Assembly: GCA_046538105.1 (NCBI GenBank)
Contig: JBKHJO010000064.1
Location: 1-11,717, forward strand
Direction of reading: 5' to 3'
Length of the DNA: 11,717 bases
Source of the DNA: JAWLEV01 sp046538105
Lineage (GTDB): Bacteria > Chloroflexota > Anaerolineae > UBA1429
The notes beneath the pieces were generated by a model. That model was given only the letters and a program-made list of their open reading frames with translations, was not told the DNA's origin and did not search any database. Shown piece after piece: positions 6,981-11,717 of this stretch. Positions within the stretch are counted from its first letter, which is position 1. Each line of letters opens with the position of its first letter. A program made the position numbers and the translations under genes.

Positions 6981-7008
6981 ATTCTAGTCGGCTCGAGAGG
7001 CATGTCAA
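6981..7008 (-). promoter_or_regulatory. Consensus sigma70-like promoter for the dehydratase gene
   Basis: On the minus strand a perfect TTGACA (7003-7008) is followed by 16 bases and TAGAAT (6981-6986). Transcription would start near 6974, leaving a leader of about 70 bases before the ATG at 6904. The -10 core sits in the same nine bases (ACTAGAATA) as in the yraN promoter. Confidence 0.65.
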
Positions 7009-7060
7009 CGAAGGATGCCCTCTTGTACCCCCTTTTTTTTTGCTACGCACAGGTGCAAAA

Positions 7061-7096
7061 GGGGAATATTGAGACATGTTCCCCAGATTGTTCCCC
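7061..7096. promoter_or_regulatory. Operator-like repeat cluster between dehydratase and MFS genes
   Basis: Two direct copies of tgttcccc (7077-7084 and 7089-7096) are 12 bases apart, about one helical turn. An inverted partial copy, ggggaata (7061-7068), precedes them, so 7061-7084 forms an imperfect palindrome. The cluster lies upstream of both divergent genes, about 55-90 bases behind the dehydratase -35 element, where a regulator could act on both. No regulator gene is in the window. A convincing promoter for the MFS gene was not found in 7009-7190. Confidence 0.4.
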
Positions 7097-7190
7097 GCGC
7101 TGGAATCGACACACCGGGAGGGATTGTCTATCCGGCTAAAAAGGGCATGGGATCATGCGCGGGATGCAAAGATGACAAAAAAGGAGAAGT

Positions 7191-8522
7191 TTGGCACAGA
7201 CCACTACCACAAATTGTACAGAGGATTCCACGACAAATAGGCGTTACAGTCCTCTCGTGAACGAACTGCCCATCTACTATGGATGGGTAATCATGGTGGC
7301 CGCCATCGTTGGCCGCATCATGACCAGTCCGGGACAGACCTATACCGTCTCCATCTTTATCGAGCATTTTATCGACGATCTGGGTGTCAGTCGCTCCTTG
7401 GCAAGTACCCTTTATTCCATCGGCACCTTTGTGGGGGCATTAAGTTTGCCCTTTGTGGGACAGCAACTCGATCGGCACGGGCCCCGGGTGATGGCGGGGG
7501 TGATAACGGGGCTTTTTACTCTGACCTGTGTCTATATGGGTTTTGTGCAGGGACCCATTATGCTCGGTCTCGGATTTATCCTCTTGCGCATGTTGGGCCA
7601 GGGCAGCCTGTCCATGATCAGCACGAATGTGATCAACCGCTGGTGGGTACAGAGACGGGGAACCATCGTGGGGATCGCTGGTGTCCTGTCGTCCGTATTG
7701 GGGAACGGTCTCTTTCCCTCACTGGTACATGGCCTGATCGGTCGCTTAGGGTGGCGTTTCAGTTACCCCCTGTTAGGGGGACTGGTCGCCGTGGTGATGT
7801 TGCCAGTGGGATTGATCTTTTACCGGAGCCAACCGGAGGCGTATGGCCTGGAGCCCGATGGTGCCCTGGAGAGCGAGGGTAAGGCGAGAAGGATCGGGCA
7901 GGAGGTGGAGGAGAATTGGACGCGGTCCGAGGCCGTGCGTACGGCCGCCTTTTGGAGCGCGGGGCTGGGGCTGGCCGCCATCTCCATGCTTGGCACGGGA
8001 CTCCAGTTTCATATGGTAAGCATCTTTCGGGACAGTGGCCTGTCAGAGGGGGCGGCAGCGGCGGCCTTTTTACCCATCGCCGTGACGGTGGGGGTGGTCA
8101 ATCTGGCCAGTGGGGTGTTGGTGGACCGTATTCCCGAGCGCTTTCTTCTGTTTGTGGCCCTGCTGCTGCAGGCCACGTCGTTGCTGATGGCTCCCCGTCT
8201 GCAGGGCAGCGCCATGGCGTTGATCTATGGGGTCGTGCTTGGTATGACTAGCGGCCTGCAGTTTGTCGTCGGGACAGTCATCTGGGCGACCTATTATGGG
8301 CGGCGCCATCTGGGGAGCATCAGGGGTTTGGTCTCTTTGGTGACTATCACGGGCTCGGCTCTGGGACCCATGCCCATGGGAATCGCGAGGGATCTCCTTG
8401 GCAGTTATAATCTGGCCCTGACAGTGGCGGCTGCGTTGCCCCTGGGCCTGGCCATGCTGGCTCTCACCATACGCCGGCCAAGGAAAGAGGATCACGCTGC
8501 AGCCACGACCGGCGCTTTATAG
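7191..8522 (+). CDS. MFS transporter, oxalate/formate antiporter or monocarboxylate-type
   Basis: This inner-membrane carrier of 443 residues has about twelve hydrophobic segments. The first follows Y-Y-G-W-V-I (29-34), a usual start in the oxalate:formate antiporter/monocarboxylate branch. The loop motif G-Q-Q-L-D-R-H-G-P-R (90-99) is the major-facilitator signature after helix 2, and N-R-W-W-V-Q-R-R-G-T-I-V-G-I-A-G (149-164) is typical between helices 4 and 5. A charged cytoplasmic loop (~212-250) separates the two halves. The TTG at 7191 is chosen because AAGGAG (7181-7186) lies four bases upstream; the next option, GTG 7257, has no such site. It is divergent from the dehydratase gene and probably brings in a carboxylate or sugar acid. 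The substrate is inferred only from family and context. Confidence 0.88.
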   Translation: MAQTTTTNCTEDSTTNRRYSPLVNELPIYYGWVIMVAAIVGRIMTSPGQTYTVSIFIEHFIDDLGVSRSLASTLYSIGTFVGALSLPFVGQQLDRHGPRVMAGVITGLFTLTCVYMGFVQGPIMLGLGFILLRMLGQGSLSMISTNVINRWWVQRRGTIVGIAGVLSSVLGNGLFPSLVHGLIGRLGWRFSYPLLGGLVAVVMLPVGLIFYRSQPEAYGLEPDGALESEGKARRIGQEVEENWTRSEAVRTAAFWSAGLGLAAISMLGTGLQFHMVSIFRDSGLSEGAAAAAFLPIAVTVGVVNLASGVLVDRIPERFLLFVALLLQATSLLMAPRLQGSAMALIYGVVLGMTSGLQFVVGTVIWATYYGRRHLGSIRGLVSLVTITGSALGPMPMGIARDLLGSYNLALTVAAALPLGLAMLALTIRRPRKEDHAAATTGAL

Positions 8523-8600
8523 TCAGATTGTAGCACGGAGCGTGTTCTCCGCGAAGGGGCGGGGCTGGTAAAGGGGATCGCTCACGGCGTCGTGTTCGGA

Positions 8601-8876
8601 TCAGCAATTCCCCACGTCACGATCAGGAAGGGAGAAGGTGCGGGGCACCTCCATCCCAAAGGGGCATTTGTGCGCTGCCGGGCAGGACGGGCAATCGCGG
8701 GTTGAGCATACTGTGGCCGCCGAGGCTACTTTGTCGTCCTGCAGCCGGCCCTTGCGCACCAGATAGTCGATCATGCCCTCCAGGGCGCTGCGTTCCACGC
8801 CCAGCCTGCGGCCGAGCTGATCTATACTCATGCCATCCGGCGCCGCTTCGAACGCTTTCAATATACGTTGTAGCAT
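8601..8876 (-). CDS. feoC: FeoC-like winged-helix protein with Fe-S cysteine motif
   Basis: This protein has 91 residues from ATG 8876. Residues 1-50 form a small winged-helix domain (L-G-R-R-L-G-V-E-R-S-A-L-E-G-M-I-D-Y-L). Four cysteines follow at 57, 62, 65 and 71 (C-x4-C-x2-C-x5-C), close to the pattern of enterobacterial FeoC, which binds an oxygen-sensitive [4Fe-4S] cluster and is thought to regulate FeoB turnover or feo expression. The start at 8876 has GGAGG ten bases upstream; an in-frame ATG at 8897 has none and abuts the hairpin at 8899-8937. It is the last gene of the feo operon, 81 bases after the membrane part of feoB, and converges with the MFS gene across 78 bases that show no clear terminator. 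Confidence 0.85.
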   Translation of the reverse strand: MLQRILKAFEAAPDGMSIDQLGRRLGVERSALEGMIDYLVRKGRLQDDKVASAATVCSTRDCPSCPAAHKCPFGMEVPRTFSLPDRDVGNC

Positions 8877-8898
8877 ACTATGTCGTCCTCCTATCATG

Positions 8899-8937
8899 GC
8901 ATCGGGCAGGGCCTTCTCTTAGCGCCCCGCCCGATGC
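8899..8937 (-). promoter_or_regulatory. Strong hairpin between feoB membrane gene and feoC
   Basis: GCATCGGGC (8899-8907) and GCCCGATGC (8929-8937) are perfect inverted repeats of nine bases. Inside, GGGC (8909-8912) pairs with GCCC (8924-8927) after one mismatch, leaving an 11-base loop. In the minus-strand transcript it lies 20 bases after the feoB stop and just before the feoC ribosome binding site. There is no T-run, so it more likely protects or processes the mRNA, or weakens read-through, than acts as an intrinsic terminator. Confidence 0.6.
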
Positions 8938-8957
8938 ACCTAACTATTCTCACGCTA

Positions 8958-10667
8958 TCATCCAAAACCCAGCAACCTTCCGCCCTGATAAATCAGGGAC
9001 GCCACCACCCAGCCCAGGGCCGTCTGGTAGAGGGCACTGAAGACCATCCACTTGTTCCCGAACTCGTGGCGATGGGCGGCCACGGCCACCATGCAGGGGA
9101 TATAGAGCAGGACAAAGACGTTAAAGGCCACGGCTTGCAGCGGGGCAAAGTTCGCCCGCAGGGCGTTGATGAGAGCCGTATGCTGCGGCTCCGCCGCCCC
9201 CTCTCCCATTACGTTCACGCCAGGTATGAGGCTGACGGTGCCCTTGACCGTGTTCACCGTGGCTTCCCAGAAGGTAACCACAATCTCTCCCACATCCTGA
9301 CCAAAGGTCGTCACCTCCGTAGGTGTCTCCTCCTCGGCTCCCCCCACATAGATCTGGCTCATGGTGCCGACCACAACCTCCTTGGCCACAAAGCCCGTCA
9401 CCAGCGATCCCGCCGCCTCCCAGCTGCCAAAACCAGCCGGCGCCAGAACCGGCGCGATGACCGCGCTGGCCTTGCCGAACAGGCTGTCCCTTGGCTCCTC
9501 CACCCCCCAGGGAATGCTCATCAGAAACCAGAGGATGATGGAGACGGCTATGATGATGGTCGCCGCCTTGCGTAGAAAGACTGCACTGCGCTCCCACATG
9601 TGGATCCAGACGCTGCGAAATGTGGGAAGACGATAGGGCGGAAGCTCCATCACAAAGGGTGCCGGGGGCCTGTCTCTGAAGAGCGTTTTCTTAAAGACGA
9701 TACCACTCAGTATAGCGAAGGCAATGCCTATCAGATACATGGCAAAGATGAAGCGCGCCGGATTGTTGGGGAAAAAGGCAGCGGCGAATACAGCGTAGAC
9801 GGGCAGCCGTGCGCCACAACTCATCATGGGCACGAGCAACCCGGTCAATATGCGATCTTCCCTATTCTCCAACGTTCGCGTGGCATAGATGGCGGGCACC
9901 GTACACCCAAATCCCACCAGCATGGGAAGGAAGCTCTTGCCATGCAGTCCCAGCGCGTGCATCAGTCGATCCATTACAAAGGCCCCTCGCGCCATATAGC
10001 CCGAATCCTCCAGCAGGGCCAGGAAAAAGTAGAGGGACAGCAGCACGGGCACAAAGACCAGCACGCCGCCCAGACCGGCGATAATACCGTCCACCACGAG
10101 CGATTCGAACCAGGTACCCCCCACGCCGATCACGTTCAGGATAGCCACTATCCAACGGGTGATTGGACCGCCGATGACGCCGTCCACCCAATCCAGATAG
10201 AATGAGGAGACGTTGGCCGTCATCTGGAAGACGAACCACATGGCCGCCAGGAAGATAGGAATCCCCAGAATCCTGTTGGTGACGATCTTGTCAATCTTGT
10301 CGGAGAGCGTCAATCGCGCCTCCTGCGGCCGGCGCACCGCCTCTCTTACCAGCCCGTTGATAAAACCATAGCGGCGATCGGCGACGACTACGCCGACTTC
10401 ATCCTCGCCATATACGTCCTGCAAATGCTCTAGGCTTCTCTCAACTTGCTCCAGAATGACTCTTCCGCCTCCGGCCGCTTCAACCTTGGCGCGGATGTCC
10501 TCGTCCTGCTCCAGCAACTTGATAGCTAACCAGCGGGACGGATAGTGTGCAGTCAGGGAAGGTACCCGCTCGATGCTCTCCCGGAGCTGTGCGATCTCCT
10601 CCTCGACCTCGCGTCCATAATCCACCAGGGCGATGCCCCGCGTATAGGCCATTTCGTGTGCGCTCAT
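8958..10667 (-). CDS. feoB: FeoB membrane subunit: cytoplasmic helical domain plus transport core
   Basis: This 569-residue protein is the transport part of FeoB, which moves Fe2+ across the inner membrane. Residues ~17-110 match the helical cytoplasmic domain that follows the G domain in ordinary FeoB (V-D-Y-G-R-E-V-E-E-E-I and H-Y-P-S-R-W-L-A-I-K-L-L-E). The membrane core has the expected signatures: G-Y-M-A-R-G-A-F-V-M-D (223-233), G-F-G-C-T-V-P-A-I (252-260), M-M-S-C-G-A-R-L-P-V-Y (281-291) and G-F-V-A-K-E-V-V-V-G-T-M (425-436), with Cys255 and Cys284 in the conserved gate motifs. It has no GTPase motifs; these are in the gene before it. The ATG at 10667 overlaps the GTPase stop as ATGA and has GGGAGG five bases upstream, so translation is probably coupled. 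Confidence 0.93.
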   Translation of the reverse strand: MSAHEMAYTRGIALVDYGREVEEEIAQLRESIERVPSLTAHYPSRWLAIKLLEQDEDIRAKVEAAGGGRVILEQVERSLEHLQDVYGEDEVGVVVADRRYGFINGLVREAVRRPQEARLTLSDKIDKIVTNRILGIPIFLAAMWFVFQMTANVSSFYLDWVDGVIGGPITRWIVAILNVIGVGGTWFESLVVDGIIAGLGGVLVFVPVLLSLYFFLALLEDSGYMARGAFVMDRLMHALGLHGKSFLPMLVGFGCTVPAIYATRTLENREDRILTGLLVPMMSCGARLPVYAVFAAAFFPNNPARFIFAMYLIGIAFAILSGIVFKKTLFRDRPPAPFVMELPPYRLPTFRSVWIHMWERSAVFLRKAATIIIAVSIILWFLMSIPWGVEEPRDSLFGKASAVIAPVLAPAGFGSWEAAGSLVTGFVAKEVVVGTMSQIYVGGAEEETPTEVTTFGQDVGEIVVTFWEATVNTVKGTVSLIPGVNVMGEGAAEPQHTALINALRANFAPLQAVAFNVFVLLYIPCMVAVAAHRHEFGNKWMVFSALYQTALGWVVASLIYQGGRLLGFG

Positions 10668-11203
10668 ACTTTCCTCCCATCCGAAACGTGTCTATCTTTG
10701 TAATCTTTTGCCACGTGCACCGCAGTTTCCAGCAATGTAGGTATGCCTTCCCCTTTGCTGGCCACGGTGCGCACCATGGGCGTATCGTGCAGGCCCTGGG
10801 ATAGCTTATTTACATCGATGCGAAGCCCCCGTGCCTCGGCCAGATCGCTCATATTCAGGGCGATCACGACGGGCACGCCCAATTCCATGATCTGCACGGT
10901 GAGATAGAGATTGCGCTCCAGGTTCGCCGCGTCGACGATATCTATCACCACATCGGGATTCTCTTCGATGATATAGTCGCGCGCGATGACCTCCTCCGCC
11001 GAATAGGCGGTTAAGCTATAAGTACCGGGCAGGTCTACGACGTGAACGTCGCGTCCCTCATAACGGCACCGTCCCTCCTTTCTCTCCACCGTTTTCCCCG
11101 GCCAATTGCCCACGTGTTGACGCGCGCCCGTGAGGGCGTTAAACACCGTGCTCTTGCCCGAGTTAGGATTGCCCGCCAAGGCAATGGTTATTGGCTCATT
11201 CAT
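10664..11203 (-). CDS. feoB: FeoB GTPase subunit (stand-alone G domain)
   Basis: This 179-residue protein carries only the GTPase domain of FeoB. All G motifs are visible: G-N-P-N-S-G-K-S (11-18), switch I V-G-N-W-P-G-K-T-V-E (31-40), D-L-P-G-T-Y-S-L (57-64), N-M-S-D (117-120) and the V-A-S-K-G region (147-151). Normal FeoB continues into the helical and membrane domains in the same chain; here the chain stops after a charged tail (Y-K-D-R-H-V-S-D-G-R-K-V) and the next gene supplies the rest. ATG 11203 is preferred over upstream in-frame ATGs because GGAGGG lies four bases ahead and M-N-E-P-I-T-I-A-L is a family-like start. It begins 16 bases after the feoA2 stop. The two parts probably assemble at the membrane. 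Confidence 0.92.
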   Translation of the reverse strand: MNEPITIALAGNPNSGKSTVFNALTGARQHVGNWPGKTVERKEGRCRYEGRDVHVVDLPGTYSLTAYSAEEVIARDYIIEENPDVVIDIVDAANLERNLYLTVQIMELGVPVVIALNMSDLAEARGLRIDVNKLSQGLHDTPMVRTVASKGEGIPTLLETAVHVAKDYKDRHVSDGRKV

Positions 11204-11219
11204 CTTTCCCTCCATTGAA

Positions 11220-11462
11220 CTACTCATTTTCACTATTCAACGACTCAACCTGGATCTTTAGCGACATACCGCGCCCCAGTGCCAGCCGCGCGTCATCTTT
11301 GAAGGCCAGGAGGATAGGACCTCTCCCCTGTGACTGCAGGACTTTCAATATGGCCCCTGGAGTCAATCCCAGATCGCCAAGTCGCTTCCGCACCCGGCCT
11401 CCTCCGCGTATAATGACCACCTTCACCCGTGCACCGGGTGGGACCATCCCCAAGGGAATCAT
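11220..11462 (-). CDS. feoA: FeoA-domain protein (second copy)
   Basis: This 80-residue protein has one SH3-like FeoA domain (V-P-P-G-A-R-V-K-V near the start, then R-K-R-L-G-D-L-G-L-T-P-G-A-I-L-K-V at ~25-41). FeoA is a small cytoplasmic protein needed for FeoB activity. The half after residue 42 is more divergent than in the first copy and lacks the A-P-x-G-D-P-I and R-G-Y strings; it ends S-L-N-S-E-N-E. Its ATG at 11462 overlaps the stop of the upstream FeoA as ATGA, with GGGAG seven bases upstream. Two different FeoA proteins may make a complex with the split FeoB. Confidence 0.85.
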   Translation of the reverse strand: MIPLGMVPPGARVKVVIIRGGGRVRKRLGDLGLTPGAILKVLQSQGRGPILLAFKDDARLALGRGMSLKIQVESLNSENE

Positions 11463-11717
11463 GCCTTTTCTCCCGAAATTTCTACCACGATGTCGCTCGC
11501 CTCGCTCTTACGCAAACTAAGACTATATCCTCTAACCTCGAACTCGATGGGGTCGCCCAGGGGAGCTACACGCACCACTTTGACCTCTGCGCCAGGCACC
11601 AGCCCCATATCCATCATGCGCCCTCTGGCTGGTCCTTTGCCTCCCACACGTACAACGATCCCCTTCTGTCCCTCCTCCAACGTATGGAGAGGAACGCGCC
11701 TTACCGATGTCCTGCTC
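11459..11717 (-). CDS. feoA: FeoA protein (first copy), 5' end outside window
   Basis: The frame stays open to the right edge and 85 residues are visible. The visible start R-R-V-P-L-H-T-L-E-E-G-Q-K-G is the normal FeoA opening, so the TTG at 11680 is not the true start; the gene begins beyond the window. The SH3-like core is complete: R-M-M-D-M-G-L-V-P-G-A-E-V-K-V, A-P-L-G-D-P-I-E-F-E-V-R-G-Y-S-L-S-L-R, then E-A-S-D-I-V-V. This is the canonical FeoA of the two and presumably the better partner for FeoB. It is the first feo gene seen here; the operon promoter lies outside the window. Confidence 0.9.
   Translation of the reverse strand, partial: SRTSVRRVPLHTLEEGQKGIVVRVGGKGPARGRMMDMGLVPGAEVKVVRVAPLGDPIEFEVRGYSLSLRKSEASDIVVEISGEKA

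Noticed and set aside
6905..7003. Longer N terminus for the dehydratase, starting at ATG 7003
   Set aside because: That ATG overlaps the -35 element of a consensus promoter, and the extra residues do not resemble the family.
7028..7064. C/T-run and A/G-run inverted repeat with inner gcac-ag-gtgc as a terminator
   Set aside because: The arms differ in length (nine T against four A), no gene ends nearby, and no T-run follows the stem on either strand.
7009..7190. Possible tRNA or small RNA gene in the divergent region
   Set aside because: No cloverleaf or T-loop pattern could be found; only short inverted repeats are present, such as gcatg-ggat-catgc at 7145-7158.
8536..8551. Small hairpin after the MFS gene as a terminator
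   Set aside because: The stem has only five pairs (cggag/ctccg) with a six-base loop and no T-run on either strand.
8880..10205. Several plus-strand open frames opposite the FeoB membrane gene
   Set aside because: They mirror a clear FeoB gene, have His/Gln/Arg-rich composition and no recognisable motif or ribosome binding site.

Overview
The window reads as chromosomal DNA from a GC-rich bacterium, most likely a Chloroflexota (Anaerolineae-type) lineage, probably anaerobic or microaerobic. This placement is an inference. It rests on a secreted protein ending in an aromatic-Pro-Leu-Ile-type tail, a tungsten-type aldehyde:ferredoxin oxidoreductase, a complete Feo ferrous-iron operon, and TTG starts with strong purine-rich ribosome binding sites. 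I see no rRNA, tRNA, CRISPR, insertion sequence or phage gene.

Left block (1-3660): the C-terminal end of a secreted beta-sandwich protein (+ strand) meets, tail to tail, a minus-strand group. That group reads, in transcription order, yraN, miaA, a META-domain lipoprotein, a short reading frame that looks like the start of a rhamnose-mutarotase gene, and a membrane-anchored FecR-LysM protein. A good sigma70-like promoter lies in front of yraN. The lipoprotein gene carries a perfect 17-bp tandem duplication that has shifted its last codons.

Middle block (3660-8522): three genes look like a sugar-acid or aldehyde module. They are a tungsten-dependent aldehyde:ferredoxin oxidoreductase (+), a rhamnonate-dehydratase-like enolase-superfamily enzyme (-), and an MFS carboxylate/sugar-acid transporter (+). 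The enolase and MFS genes are divergent and share a regulatory region with a consensus promoter and repeated operator-like half-sites. The oxidoreductase has its own promoter candidate and a strong leader hairpin. The proposed logic is import of an acid (MFS), oxidation of an aldehyde to an acid (AOR), and dehydration of an aldonate (RhmD-like enzyme). The exact substrate is unknown.

Right block (8601-11717, minus strand): a feo operon in the order feoA1 (cut by the window edge), feoA2, feoB GTPase part, feoB membrane part, feoC. FeoB is split cleanly into two genes at the boundary between the G domain and the cytoplasmic helical domain, with a 4-base ATGA overlap and its own ribosome binding site. 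A strong hairpin separates feoB from feoC.

The most unusual points are the split FeoB, the AOR/RhmD-like/MFS module with a divergent AOR and a structured leader, the operator-like repeats, and two small traces of recent gene change (the 17-bp duplication and the mutarotase-like remnant).
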